DNA of 43,416 nucleotides from Candidatus Peribacteria bacterium (GTDB lineage: Bacteria; Patescibacteriota; Gracilibacteria; Peribacterales; Peribacteraceae): the NCBI GenBank assembly GCA_009691305.1, contig SICS01000005.1, positions 1 to 43,416 of the forward strand, read 5' to 3'. The notes beneath the pieces were generated by a model, which saw nothing but the letters and a program-made list of their open reading frames with translations, did not search any database and had not been told where the DNA came from. Of this stretch, positions 14,569-22,597 are shown in pieces; position 1 is the first letter of the stretch; each line of letters opens with the position of its first letter. A program made the position numbers and the translations under genes.

Positions 14569-15561
14569 ATGCCTCGTACAAAGATTGCAATTCTCTATGT
14601 TGGAGGTTCGATTGGAATGGTGATGAATCAGAAGACGGGCCGGATCGAGCCAATGGAATCGCTCAGCATGATCCACCGCGTGATCCCGGAAATGCAGCGC
14701 GAGGTCAGCCTGGAATTCTTTGCAATTTCCAACGTCGGCTCGTCCGAGGTGACGCCGGACCACTGGGTAGAGATTGCGCGGAAGATTGAGCAGATCTACG
14801 AGCACTTCGAGGGCTTCGTGGTCATCCACGGCACGAACACCATGAGTTTCACCGCATGCGCGCTCAGTTTCGCGTTGCAAAATCTCAGAAAACCTGTCGT
14901 GATGACGGGGGCGCTGATGCCGATCAACGACATCGCCGGCGACGGACGCATGAATTTGATCTTTGCCATTCGCGCCGCGCAACTCGACATTGCCGAGGTG
15001 TGCGTCTGTCTGGGGCCCAAAGTCATCCGGGGTACGCGCGCCAAGAAGGTCGATGAATCCCTCCTGCAGACATTCGACAGTCCCCGATTCCCCGCGCTCG
15101 CCGACTTCAGTACCGATGTCCACCTTCATCCATGGCGCATGGTGCGCCGCAAGCGGTCGCTGCTCTGTCGACCGACATTCGACCCCAACATCATCGTGGT
15201 CACGCTCACGCCGGGCATGCCCCAGGCGTACTTGGACAGCGTTCTCCAGAGCAAACCGCACGGCATCCTCCTGCGCGCTTTTGGCCCCGGCATGGTCAGC
15301 GAGCACCTCTTCCCGTGGCTCCGCCAGCTCAAGAGCGACAACATTCCGACGCTCATGATCTCCCAAACGCTCCGTGGCGCGGTCGACCTCCACCGATACC
15401 GCAAGCAGGTGACGATGGAAGGACTCGGCATCATTTCCGGCAAGAATATGGGTCTTGAGTGTGCGACGGTAAAGTTGATGTGGGCGCTGACGCAGGCGAA
15501 GACGCCCTTACGGTTGAGGGAGCTGATGGAGAAGAGTCTGGTTGGAGAACTCGATGAATAG
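14569..15561 (+). CDS. Asparaginase-family protein with altered active site
   Basis: This 330-aa protein has the type I asparaginase / GatD-like fold. Landmarks are YVGGSIGM (10-17), VIHGTNTM (85-92), VVMTGALMPI, GDGRMNLIFAI, RGTRAKKVDE and FGPGMVSEHL. Active asparaginases have Thr in GGTIG and Asp in HGTDT. Here these are Ser14 and Asn90, read directly from the codons; the DSS substrate loop is also GSS. The Lys of RGTRAKK is kept. It may hydrolyse asparagine weakly, act on another amide, or be catalytically dead. It is monocistronic and leaderless. Confidence 0.82.
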   Translation: MPRTKIAILYVGGSIGMVMNQKTGRIEPMESLSMIHRVIPEMQREVSLEFFAISNVGSSEVTPDHWVEIARKIEQIYEHFEGFVVIHGTNTMSFTACALSFALQNLRKPVVMTGALMPINDIAGDGRMNLIFAIRAAQLDIAEVCVCLGPKVIRGTRAKKVDESLLQTFDSPRFPALADFSTDVHLHPWRMVRRKRSLLCRPTFDPNIIVVTLTPGMPQAYLDSVLQSKPHGILLRAFGPGMVSEHLFPWLRQLKSDNIPTLMISQTLRGAVDLHRYRKQVTMEGLGIISGKNMGLECATVKLMWALTQAKTPLRLRELMEKSLVGELDE

Positions 15562-15566
15562 TAGAT

Positions 15567-15632
15567 GTCATGGTGAGCTCGTCGAACCATGACAGGAGTT
15601 GTATCCTTCGACGAGCTCAGGATGACAACGCT
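15567..15632. repeat. Palindromic repeat (ATGTCATGGTGAGCTCGTCG type)
   Basis: CATGGTgagctcgtcgaACCATG and TCCTTCGACGAGCTCAGGA form inverted arms. The element lies between the convergent asparaginase and small membrane protein genes. Confidence 0.75.
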
Positions 15633-15778
15633 TACTCGTCTTTCTCATCTTCATGCTTTTCCATCATCTTCTTCCCGATGATCGATCCAATCGCACCGCC
15701 GATGATGAGGCCGACGACGACTTTCTCCATCAACCGCTTTTTCGGTTTCTCCCGGCGACGACGAAATGGCCACCACAT
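15632..15778 (-). CDS. Small single-span membrane protein, glycine-zipper type
   Basis: This 48-aa ORF starts at the internal ATG 15778, supported by TACAGT ending 6 nt upstream. A basic N-terminus (FRRRREKPKKR) is followed by a hydrophobic helix with GxxxG-like spacing (VGLIIGGAIGSIIGKKM) and an acidic tail. The layout resembles short YtxH-like proteins. The longer track ORF upstream is translated AT-rich repeat. The function is unknown. Confidence 0.6.
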   Translation of the reverse strand: MWWPFRRRREKPKKRLMEKVVVGLIIGGAIGSIIGKKMMEKHEDEKDE

Positions 15779-15784
15779 GAGGCT

Positions 15785-15790
15785 ACTGTA
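15785..15790 (-). promoter_or_regulatory. -10 box, small membrane protein
   Basis: TACAGT on the minus strand, 6 nt, ATG. Confidence 0.4.
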
Positions 15791-15833
15791 GCAGGAATGT
15801 AGACTTTTGTACTGACTTTGCGGGGACTTTGAG

Positions 15834-15900
15834 TGAAAAATTAATAATGAAAAATGACCAGGGATGTATTTTTCACTTTTCACTATTCATTTTTAATTCC
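15834..15900. repeat. AT-rich GAAAAATGA-type repeat forming the 3' end of pgm
   Basis: GAAAAATTAATAATGAAAAA and an inverted copy (TTTTTCACTTTTCACTATTC) form a long AT hairpin. The phosphomutase gene ends inside it, so its last residues (ELKMNSEK) and stop codon are encoded by the repeat. Confidence 0.65.
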
Positions 15901-17318
15901 GTGTATTTCCCAAGGTGCTCCAAAACAATTGCTTCGATTGCTTCTAGTTTCTCTTTCGTTCTGGCTTCCATGCATACGGAAATACACGGGCTCGTGTTGC
16001 TCTGCCGGATGCCCGCCCATGCGCCGTCGCCGAAGTCGATCCGGACCCCGTCGAGCGTGTTCACGGGGTGCGTCTTTTTGAAGTGTGCCGTGATTGCGGT
16101 AATGACTTTGCCCTTGGATGCATCGGGACAATGCGGACGGAGTTCTGGTGCCTGGTGGACTTTCGGGAAGCCGTTCATTAACTCCGAGAGCAGCCTTCCA
16201 CGGCTGCGGTCTTGCGATCCCGCACCCGTAGAATTCGCACCCTTGGAAGGGTGCCCTGAATTGCACAAAATTGAGAGCACGCGCAATGCCGCAACGAGCG
16301 CATCATCGAACCCGAAGTAGTCCTCTGCGCAGAAGAAGTGCCCCGACTGCTCGCCGCCCAGTTGTGCCTTCTCTTCACGCATCGCGTGTTCCACGTACGA
16401 ATGCCCGACCTTGCACATCACCGGTCGGCCGCCCCATCGTTCAACTTCTGTGTTCAAGATTTCTGAGTTACTGATCGTGAAAATGACTGGTGAGCCCGGG
16501 AATCGCTTCAGATGGTCTTCTGCCAGAAGCAGGAGGAGATAATCCGACGACCAGATCTTGCCCTGTTCATCCACAAGACCCAACCGGTCGCCGTCACCAT
16601 CGAACGCGAAGCCGATGTCGGCGCTCACCTCCTTCACCTTCGCCTGCAGGTCCTTGAGGGTCGAGTGCTTGCTCGGGTCGGCCGGGTGGTTGGGGAATTC
16701 TCCGTCGGGGTCGGTGAAGAGTTCGATCACTTCGGCACCGACGCTCCGGAGCACGTCGCAGTTTACGGGGCCGGTCACTCCATTCCCGGAGTCGACGACG
16801 ACGGTCAATCCCTTGCCGACACCGTTAAACTTCTTCGATAGGAATTCTTTATACGCGGTGATGCCGTCGATTGTTTCCTGCGTGCCTTTGCCGGGCAGGA
16901 AATCATCCTTCTCAATCTGTTTCCGCAAGTCCTGCAGGCTTTCGCCGCTGTAGGCCTCGGCATCGCGGACCTGCAACTTCAAGCCGTTATCTTCCTTTGG
17001 GTTGTGGCTGGCGGTCACCTGCACGCCGCCGTCGAGCTTCCGGTCACAAATCGTAAAGTAGTTCAGGGGGCTCGGCGTCTCGCCGATCGTCAGGACTTTG
17101 CACCCCGCTTTCATCAACCCATTGATCATGGCCGCGACCAGCTCGGGGCTATGTGTTCGTGCGTCGCAACCCACGACGACGTTGGGATGGTCCTTCTTGT
17201 ACATGCGCCGGAGCACTGTTCCGAATCCTTTGCCGATCAATTCGCAGGCATCGGCACTCAGCTGAGAATGGGCTTTACCCCGTATGTCGTAGGCACGGAA
17301 AATGTGGGGATCGATCAT
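15873..17318 (-). CDS. Phosphoglucomutase/phosphomannomutase
   Basis: This 481-aa alpha-D-phosphohexomutase interconverts hexose 1- and 6-phosphates, feeding sugar nucleotides and glycogen. It has FRAYDIRG (N terminus), active-site phosphoserine loop TASHNPKEDNG, metal loop DGDGDR, sugar-binding GGEQSGH, and phosphate-binding RQSNTSP. A palindromic element of about 73 nt (16193-16266) is inserted in frame after GFDDALVAALRVLS, adding a stretch such as SKGANSTGAGSQDRSRG. The 3' end also lies in a repeat. TATTCT ends 6 nt before the ATG. Whether glucose or mannose is preferred cannot be told. Confidence 0.92.
   Translation of the reverse strand: MIDPHIFRAYDIRGKAHSQLSADACELIGKGFGTVLRRMYKKDHPNVVVGCDARTHSPELVAAMINGLMKAGCKVLTIGETPSPLNYFTICDRKLDGGVQVTASHNPKEDNGLKLQVRDAEAYSGESLQDLRKQIEKDDFLPGKGTQETIDGITAYKEFLSKKFNGVGKGLTVVVDSGNGVTGPVNCDVLRSVGAEVIELFTDPDGEFPNHPADPSKHSTLKDLQAKVKEVSADIGFAFDGDGDRLGLVDEQGKIWSSDYLLLLLAEDHLKRFPGSPVIFTISNSEILNTEVERWGGRPVMCKVGHSYVEHAMREEKAQLGGEQSGHFFCAEDYFGFDDALVAALRVLSILCNSGHPSKGANSTGAGSQDRSRGRLLSELMNGFPKVHQAPELRPHCPDASKGKVITAITAHFKKTHPVNTLDGVRIDFGDGAWAGIRQSNTSPCISVCMEARTKEKLEAIEAIVLEHLGKYTELKMNSEK
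16193..16266. repeat. Palindromic element embedded in frame in the phosphomutase gene
   Basis: GCAGCC/GGCTGC and GCACCC/GGGTGC hairpin arms are joined by a spacer beginning GCGGT, the same layout as 8905-8972 and 22642-22706. The reading frame stays open through it. Confidence 0.65.
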
Positions 17319-17324
17319 GCTGTG

Positions 17325-17330
17325 AGAATA
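17325..17330 (-). promoter_or_regulatory. -10 box, phosphomutase
   Basis: TATTCT on the minus strand, 6 nt, ATG. Confidence 0.45.
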
Positions 17331-17336
17331 TCAGAC

Positions 17337-17405
17337 GATGTCATGGTGAGCTTGCGAACCATAGACATCGGCGTGTCGTCCTTCGCAGGCTCAGGATGAC
17401 ACGCC
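17337..17405. repeat. Two back-to-back hairpins, dispersed family
   Basis: GATGTCATGGT...ACCATAGACATC is followed by GGCGTGTC...GACACGCC. It lies between divergent pgm and the phosphorylase gene. Confidence 0.75.
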
Positions 17406-17445
17406 TTTGGCACCAAAATACGTGTTCAGACAGGCACTTTTCTGC

Positions 17446-17451
17446 TATAAT
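17446..17451 (+). promoter_or_regulatory. -10 box, alpha-glucan phosphorylase
   Basis: TATAAT. The nearest in-frame ATG of the phosphorylase is 62 nt downstream, but homology begins earlier (see the CDS). Confidence 0.6.
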
Positions 17452-17513
17452 AAGACTAAATACCCACTTCAACCCTGCCGGACAAAAAGAACCTCCACGT
17501 CGCCTACTTCACG

Positions 17514-19181
17514 ATGGAAATCGGCCTCAAGGGGTCGATCCCGACGTTTGCCGGAGGCCTTGGTGTGCTTGCGGCGGATTTGATGCGGTCAGCCGCTGAC
17601 CTCTCATTACCTGCAGCGTGCGTCACGGTCTGTTGGAAGCACGGCTACCTTCACCAGCATATCCGTCCCGACGGTTCACAGGATTACGAGGACATGGAAT
17701 GGAATCGCGAGAAGGAACTCGAACGTTTGCCCGAGCGCGTGACGGTGAAGATCGAAGGCCGCGACGTGGTAGTCGGAGTCTGGGTTTTGAAATTACAATC
17801 ACATGTTGAGGGGAGCGCCCTTTCTGGGCGCGGGCAGAAAGCCCGCTCCTCTGCCGGTGTCCCGGTCTACTTCCTCGATACCGACGTCCCCGAAAATTCC
17901 CCCCAAGACCGTGCGATCTGTGACCGCCTGTACGGCGGCGACCAGGCCATGCGCATTACGCAGGAGGTCGTTCTGGGCTTCGGCGGTGTCAAAATGCTGC
18001 GTGCGCTAGGGCACAAGGACATCACGTACTTCCACATGAACGAGGGCCACTGTTCGTTCCTCACGCTCGAACTCCTCCGCGAAAGGGGATTCAAGGACGA
18101 TGAGGTCCGGAAGTCCTGCGCCTTCACTACCCACACGCCGATCAAAGCGGGGCACGACGAGTTCGGCTACGACCTTGCCTACCGCATCGTCGGTGACGGG
18201 TTGCCGTGGCACATCAAGAAACTTGCGGGCGAGAACGCACTCTCCATGACGGAACTTGCGATGTCGCTGAGCCATTACACGTGCGGCGTTTCCAAAGTGC
18301 ACGGGCAGGTCTCGAGCAAGATGTTCAACCGCCCCATCGACTCGATCACCAACGGCGTGAACCACATCGAGTGGGCGTCCCCCGAGATGCAGGAGCTCTT
18401 CGATGAGCTGATCCCCAACTGGCGAAAGGACCCCTTGCAGCTCCTGAAAATGAGCCGGGACATCCCCGACGACAAGCTCTGGAAAGCCCATCAGAAAGCC
18501 AAAAAGAAGCTACTTACGCTCGTGAATGCCTCCCAGGGTGAACACCCGTTCTCCGAAGACGTGCTCACGATCGCGAGCGCCCGCCGCGTCGTCCCGTACA
18601 AACGCCCCGAACTCCTCTACACGAACCTGGATCGCCTTCGGCAGGTCGGGGATGGGAAGATCCAGATCATCCACGCCGGCAACGCCCACCCCCATGACCA
18701 ATTCTCCATGGACGTGATCCGCCACATGATCGAGCAGTCGTGGGAACTGCGCGGGTGCATCAAGATCGCGTACCTCCCCAACTACAACCCGGACCTCGCC
18801 AAGCTCCTCGTCTCCGGCGCCGACGTGTGGCTCAACACGCCCACGCGGCTGCACGAGGCGTCGGGCACCTCGGGCATGAAGGCGTGCCTCAATGGCGTGC
18901 TCAACCTTTCGACGCTCGACGGCTGGTGGATCGAAGGCTATGCGATGGATCCCGAAGCGGGGTGGAGGATCGGGCCACTGGCGTCCTCTCTCAGCCCTGA
19001 TGACACGCGCCAGATCGATGCCGAAGACCTCTACACGCAGCTGCAGTACCAGGTGATCCCTGAGTACAACTACGAGGGCCGCGCGCGGTGGCTGCGCCGT
19101 ATGAAGCGCGCGATTGGGCTCATGGGGTACTTCAACGCCAACCGGTGTGTGCTCGAGTATTGGGAGAAGGCCTGGAAATAA
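17514..19181 (+). CDS. Alpha-glucan phosphorylase (GT35)
   Basis: It releases glucose 1-phosphate from glycogen or maltodextrin using PLP, and so links to the neighbouring phosphomutase. The first ATG gives 555 aa starting MEIGLKGSIPTFAGGLGVLA. Codons before it read HVAYFT, which continues the family's conserved VAYFSMEIG, so the true start is probably upstream. The only in-frame options after the stop at 17457 are ATA 17460 and CTG 17475. The PLP segment is EASGTSGMKACLNG, with Lys about 456, then LDGWWIEG. A palindromic repeat (17808-17860) is inserted in frame near residue 100. This is the short AgpA-like branch of the family. Confidence 0.9.
   Translation: MEIGLKGSIPTFAGGLGVLAADLMRSAADLSLPAACVTVCWKHGYLHQHIRPDGSQDYEDMEWNREKELERLPERVTVKIEGRDVVVGVWVLKLQSHVEGSALSGRGQKARSSAGVPVYFLDTDVPENSPQDRAICDRLYGGDQAMRITQEVVLGFGGVKMLRALGHKDITYFHMNEGHCSFLTLELLRERGFKDDEVRKSCAFTTHTPIKAGHDEFGYDLAYRIVGDGLPWHIKKLAGENALSMTELAMSLSHYTCGVSKVHGQVSSKMFNRPIDSITNGVNHIEWASPEMQELFDELIPNWRKDPLQLLKMSRDIPDDKLWKAHQKAKKKLLTLVNASQGEHPFSEDVLTIASARRVVPYKRPELLYTNLDRLRQVGDGKIQIIHAGNAHPHDQFSMDVIRHMIEQSWELRGCIKIAYLPNYNPDLAKLLVSGADVWLNTPTRLHEASGTSGMKACLNGVLNLSTLDGWWIEGYAMDPEAGWRIGPLASSLSPDDTRQIDAEDLYTQLQYQVIPEYNYEGRARWLRRMKRAIGLMGYFNANRCVLEYWEKAWK
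17808..17860. repeat. Palindromic element inside the phosphorylase gene
   Basis: GCGCCCtttctGGGCGC and GCGGGCagaaaGCCCGC lie within outer arms GGAGC/GCTCC. Its 20-nt segment GCGGGCAGAAAGCCCGCTCC recurs, inverted, at about 30059. Confidence 0.7.
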
Positions 19182-19290
19182 GAACGAGGTTTGTCGAGTG
19201 TGCCGAATATCCCTGCACGAAGCCATTTTACGCATCGTTGCACAACGCGAAGGGACGGGCGTACGATTCACGAATCTCCCCCCTTTCTCT

Positions 19291-19752
19291 ATGGTCAAGA
19301 CCCTCACACGCAAGAAGAAGCTCACCCTTCGACCCCGCTCAGGGCAAGCGGCAAAGAAGCCCGTGATGAAGAAGGGGAAGGCAAAAGTGATGAAGATGAA
19401 GTCGAAATCCAAAGTGAAGTCCAAGGCCAAGAAGGCGATGGTGAAGAAGGTGGCGAAGAAGGTCACCAAGAAACTCATGAAGAAGACCGTCGCCAGGAAG
19501 GCGGCGATGGCCGGCACGCTCGGTAAGGTTGTCCATTACTACGATAAAATCGGCGTCGCCATTGTCAAACTCACCGGCACCATTACTGTCGGCGAGCTTC
19601 TCACGTTCCGCCGCGGTGAGCGCGAATTCACTCAGCCTGTCAGCTCCATCCAGATCGACCACAAGCCCGTGAACAAAGCCGGCAAAGGCAAGGTGGTCGG
19701 CATTAAAGTCGTCCAGGTCGCCGACCCCGGAACCCTCGTCTTCAATGGCTGA
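19291..19752 (+). CDS. Basic-tailed EF-Tu domain-II-like protein
   Basis: The likely start is Met60 of the track ORF (153 aa). Residues 1-75 are a Lys/Ala/Met/Val-rich, histone-H1-like tail. The remaining 75 or so form a small beta-barrel (GKVVHYYDKIGVAIVKLTGT, then IQIDHKPV and DPGTLVF) like the free-standing translation-elongation-factor-like proteins of CPR genomes. The tail suggests binding to nucleic acid, RNA or ribosome. A short dispersed repeat encodes LRPRSGQA inside the tail. There is no Shine-Dalgarno; the leader is pyrimidine-rich (CTCCCCCCTTTCTCT). Confidence 0.65.
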   Translation: MVKTLTRKKKLTLRPRSGQAAKKPVMKKGKAKVMKMKSKSKVKSKAKKAMVKKVAKKVTKKLMKKTVARKAAMAGTLGKVVHYYDKIGVAIVKLTGTITVGELLTFRRGEREFTQPVSSIQIDHKPVNKAGKGKVVGIKVVQVADPGTLVFNG

Positions 19753-19767
19753 TTCCAGACCCTAATC

Positions 19768-19798
19768 CCTAATCTTCTAATCCCTAATCCCTATCTCC
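19768..19798 (+). repeat. CCCTAATC repeats upstream of the small CxxC gene
   Basis: CCCTAATCCCTAATC...TAATCCCTAATCCC is a variant of the hexanucleotide arrays found ahead of other start codons. Confidence 0.55.
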
Positions 19799-19799
19799 C

Positions 19800-19967
19800 A
19801 TGCCCGTCTGCGGTTCCTGCCACAAAGAGATCAGCGTCTGCACTATCTGCGAAGGGTTGCTCTGCAGCTCTGGCTGTGAGCACCGTGTGGAGGATGGCTG
19901 TGCGTGCGAGGAAGAGGATCTGGTTGAGGATGAGCCCGAAGCGGAGAAAGATGAAGATGAGGAATAA
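19800..19967 (+). CDS. Small CxxC zinc-ribbon-like acidic protein
   Basis: This 55-aa ORF is too short for the ORF track. It has eight Cys arranged C4xxC7, C14xxC17, C22xxxC26 and C34xC36, followed by a Glu/Asp tail. The pairs suggest two metal-binding knuckles. I recognise no named family. The start is preceded by a pyrimidine-rich leader and CCCTAATC repeats. The gene stands between the basic-tail protein and folP on the same strand. Confidence 0.55.
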   Translation: MPVCGSCHKEISVCTICEGLLCSSGCEHRVEDGCACEEEDLVEDEPEAEKDEDEE

Positions 19968-20039
19968 AGGCGGAGGGGCACGGCATGCCGTGCCCGTATA
20001 TGGATGGTTTGATGGTGGATTGTTGAATGGCTCAATGGT

Positions 20040-20045
20040 TAAATT
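20040..20045 (+). promoter_or_regulatory. -10 box, folP
   Basis: TAAATT, 6 nt, ATG. The match to TATAAT is weak but the spacing fits. Confidence 0.35.
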
Positions 20046-20051
20046 GTTGGC

Positions 20052-20852
20052 ATGCAGAAGCTCCAGATTGTCGGTGCGTTGAACGTGACGCCGGATTCCT
20101 TCTATGACGGCGGGAAGTATCTCGACGTTGCCGCTGCAGTTGAGCGTGGTGCTGTGATGATCGCGGATGGCGCAGACGTGATCGAGATCGGGGGACAGTC
20201 GAGCGTGAGTGCTCCACTGGTTCCTGCTCATGAAGAACTGCAGCGCGTCATTCCCGTCCTCACGGCACTCCATCAGAAATTTCCGAGGCAGCAGTTCAGT
20301 GTCGATACGATGTCTGCTGTGGTTGCGGAAGAATCCATCAAGAACGGAGCGACGATCATCAACGACGTCTCCGCAGGTCGCCGCGATCCGCGTCTGCTCT
20401 CGGTGGCCGCGGATGCCGGATGTTCTCTGGTGCTCATGTACAGCAAAGACCTCCCGCCGACGGACAAGGCTGACCGGCAGTACGACGATGTCATTGCCCA
20501 CATCAAGGACTTCCTCTCCGAGCGTGTGGCCGCAGCGGTCGCATCCGGGATCTCCAAGGACAAGATTATCCTCGATCCGGGGCTCGGATACTTCGTCTCC
20601 GCGGATCCCCAGTATTCCTTCCAGATCCTCGCGCGGCTCCGGGAATTTGTTTCCCTTGAGTTCCCGATATTTCTTAGCCCATCGCGAAAATCGTTCCTGG
20701 CCGGTCCGCAGAAACTTCCGCCAGAAGATCGCCTTCCGGCTACCATCGCGGCATCAGTAATTGCCATTCTCAATGGAGCCTCCTACATCCGGACACACGA
20801 TGTGAAGGAGGTCCGACGCGGGTGCGAGGTCGTTATTGAACTCCCGGAATGA
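20052..20852 (+). CDS. folP: Dihydropteroate synthase
   Basis: It condenses 6-hydroxymethyl-7,8-dihydropterin diphosphate with p-aminobenzoate in folate synthesis. The 266-aa TIM barrel shows ALNVTPDSFYDGG at the N terminus, ADVIEIGGQSS (usually GGEST), FSVDTMSAVVAEESI, GATIINDVSAG, DPGLGYF, SPSRKSFL, and IRTHDVKEV at the end. The GGQSS change in the pterin-site loop is unusual. No other folate gene is nearby. The 3' end overlaps the convergent membrane protein gene by 20 nt. Confidence 0.88.
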   Translation: MQKLQIVGALNVTPDSFYDGGKYLDVAAAVERGAVMIADGADVIEIGGQSSVSAPLVPAHEELQRVIPVLTALHQKFPRQQFSVDTMSAVVAEESIKNGATIINDVSAGRRDPRLLSVAADAGCSLVLMYSKDLPPTDKADRQYDDVIAHIKDFLSERVAAAVASGISKDKIILDPGLGYFVSADPQYSFQILARLREFVSLEFPIFLSPSRKSFLAGPQKLPPEDRLPATIAASVIAILNGASYIRTHDVKEVRRGCEVVIELPE

Positions 20853-21702
20853 TCACGAAGTTCACGATCGCCAAACTCATCATGATAATGATCGAGCCGA
20901 TCGCGGCACGGACCAGGAGGCTTTTCGACTTGGTGTAGGCTTCCTCGCTGCCCATGCTGAGAACCAGGGAGAAGCCCGCGTAGACCACGACAATGAGGGC
21001 CGCGAGCCCTAGGAACCCCATTATGTAACTCACCGGCCGCATGATGGCCGCCAGAATCGGGGCGGGATTGCCTGTCGATTCCACAAACCCCCCGCTCAGG
21101 ACGAAGCGCATCACAAGCAGGATGAGGCCGGCCGCGACGCTGAAGATCGTTTTCCGGATGTTGCCGATGGCTTCCTCGCCCGTCGATTGCCCGATGGCCT
21201 TCAGTGCCGTGAGGATCAGGATCAGCACCGCGAGTGATGCGACGATCATGAGCACCCAGTTCACGACGCCGTTCACCTCGGTCGTGAGGATGCCGACGCC
21301 GACGTCGATGTTCCCCTGCTGGACCTCGCCCGTGGTGCCGTAGAACGCGGCGATGAACGGGTCGATCAGCCAGACCATGATCAAGCCTGCAATGGTGCTG
21401 CTCATGACCGTGCGTGCCTTGGTGAGGATGTCGTCTTCCTGCCCGATGATCATGCGGTAACCGTAGATCACCATCACAACCACAGCGATCACGGTCAGGA
21501 GCGGGCGGAACTTGCCCACGACCATCTGGACCAGTTGGATGAACCCGCAGGCCGTGCTGCCCGAACACATGCCGTTGTCGTACATGAACGGCAGGAAGCC
21601 ACTGATGTTATTTACCGTTTCGCCGATGATCCCGTATTGCGCGTAGGCCGTTGCGGGGACCAGGAGGGCGATTGCCGGCAGGAGGAGGCGAAGAAGGCGC
21701 AT
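20833..21702 (-). CDS. Membrane protein with three T4SS-pilin-like modules
   Basis: This 289-aa protein has a signal peptide (about 1-21). Its three repeated units of roughly 65 residues (54-120, 140-205, 218-285) each consist of two hydrophobic helices joined by an acidic-to-basic loop: GQEDDILTKAR, GEEAIGNIRK and GSEEAYTKSK. This hairpin is the pattern of the small TrbC/VirB2 or T4SS_pilin-like proteins common in CPR genomes, here fused in triplicate. It is translationally coupled (TAATG) to a paralogous gene upstream. A role in a secretion pore, pilus or DNA uptake is possible but not shown. Confidence 0.72.
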   Translation of the reverse strand: MRLLRLLLPAIALLVPATAYAQYGIIGETVNNISGFLPFMYDNGMCSGSTACGFIQLVQMVVGKFRPLLTVIAVVVMVIYGYRMIIGQEDDILTKARTVMSSTIAGLIMVWLIDPFIAAFYGTTGEVQQGNIDVGVGILTTEVNGVVNWVLMIVASLAVLILILTALKAIGQSTGEEAIGNIRKTIFSVAAGLILLVMRFVLSGGFVESTGNPAPILAAIMRPVSYIMGFLGLAALIVVVYAGFSLVLSMGSEEAYTKSKSLLVRAAIGSIIIMMSLAIVNFVIIPGVQ

Positions 21703-22538
21703 TAGATGGCGATAAATGCGGTGACGAGCGAGTAGGAGACGAGCACGAGGATCAGGGCGACGATGGCCGTCTTGATGACGTTCTTGGCCTTGTCCTTGAG
21801 GCCTTCGTCCACCGACACGATCAGCATGACGCCGCCCACGATGATCGCGAGCAGCGCGAGGAACCCCAGGATCATAAGCAGGTAGTTGGAGATGCCGACG
21901 ATCTCGACCGCAATCGCTCTGGAACTGCCGAAGCCCGGCATAACCGCGACCGCGATGGCGTTGGCAAGCATGATGATGCCCGTACCGATGAAGCCGGCGA
22001 TCAGGCGAGACCTTGCCTTCGTCACTTGTTCCTCCTGCCCCTGCGAACTGATGAGGCGGATCGCCTGGATCACGATGTTCACCATCAGCGTGATACCAGT
22101 GATCATCTTGAAGTACGTCACCACGTTCCCCGCGCCCTGTTCCACCACGCCCTGGTTCACGATCGCGATGCCCGCGTAACTCGGGGCGATCGCCATCACG
22201 AGGAATTGCGAGAGGCCCACGGTCGTGAGGCCAGCGATGATGTAGATGAACGACGTGCGTGCGTCTTTTGTGACAGCCTCATCGGAACTGTATTGCACAA
22301 GCCATCGTGAGGCGGTGAACAGCATGAAGATCGCAACCGCGACGATGGCCACCTGCATGGCGGTAATGATTTTGACGAAGATATACACGCCCAATCCTTC
22401 TGCCCCGCCTCCTCCGCCGTTGCAGGGGAGGATGTTGCAAAGTCCCATAATCGACCCGGGGTCGATCGTGAAGGCATGCGCAGCGGTCGGAATGAGGATT
22501 CCGAGGGTTACAGCCATTAATGCGCGGAGCAGTGTCAT
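21702..22538 (-). CDS. Paralogous membrane protein with three T4SS-pilin-like modules
   Basis: The start at Met20 of the track ORF (278 aa) gives a clean signal peptide (about 1-22); the earlier codons are a translated dispersed repeat. A CNILPCNGGGGG segment precedes three helix-hairpin modules (52-118, 139-200, 212-276), with loops SSDEAVTKDAR, GQEEQVTKAR and VDEGLKDKAK. Architecture matches the downstream gene, so they are ancient paralogues and probably partners. A TATAAT box lies about 60 nt upstream, with a palindromic repeat sitting in the leader. Confidence 0.72.
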   Translation of the reverse strand: MTLLRALMAVTLGILIPTAAHAFTIDPGSIMGLCNILPCNGGGGGAEGLGVYIFVKIITAMQVAIVAVAIFMLFTASRWLVQYSSDEAVTKDARTSFIYIIAGLTTVGLSQFLVMAIAPSYAGIAIVNQGVVEQGAGNVVTYFKMITGITLMVNIVIQAIRLISSQGQEEQVTKARSRLIAGFIGTGIIMLANAIAVAVMPGFGSSRAIAVEIVGISNYLLMILGFLALLAIIVGGVMLIVSVDEGLKDKAKNVIKTAIVALILVLVSYSLVTAFIAI

Positions 22539-22548
22539 ATTTCGGTTC

Positions 22549-22587
22549 CCGCCTTCGCTCCTTCGGAGCTTCGGCGGGCAGGCAGCG
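22549..22587. repeat. Dispersed repeat in the leader of the pilin-like operon
   Basis: GGTTCCCGCCTTCGCTCCTT and onward are nearly identical to 13155-13196. It separates the -10 box from the start codon and could form a hairpin in the mRNA leader. Confidence 0.75.
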
Positions 22588-22597
22588 AAATCCAATA

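Noticed and set aside
18510-19517. 335-aa minus-strand ORF with hydrophobic start
   Set aside because: Its hydrophobic part is the antisense of the Lys-rich tail of the 19291 gene (AAG read as CTT); the rest is antisense to the phosphorylase.
20783-21568. 261-aa minus-strand ORF
   Set aside because: Out-of-frame shadow of the pilin-like membrane protein; Arg/His-rich with no hydrophobic helices.
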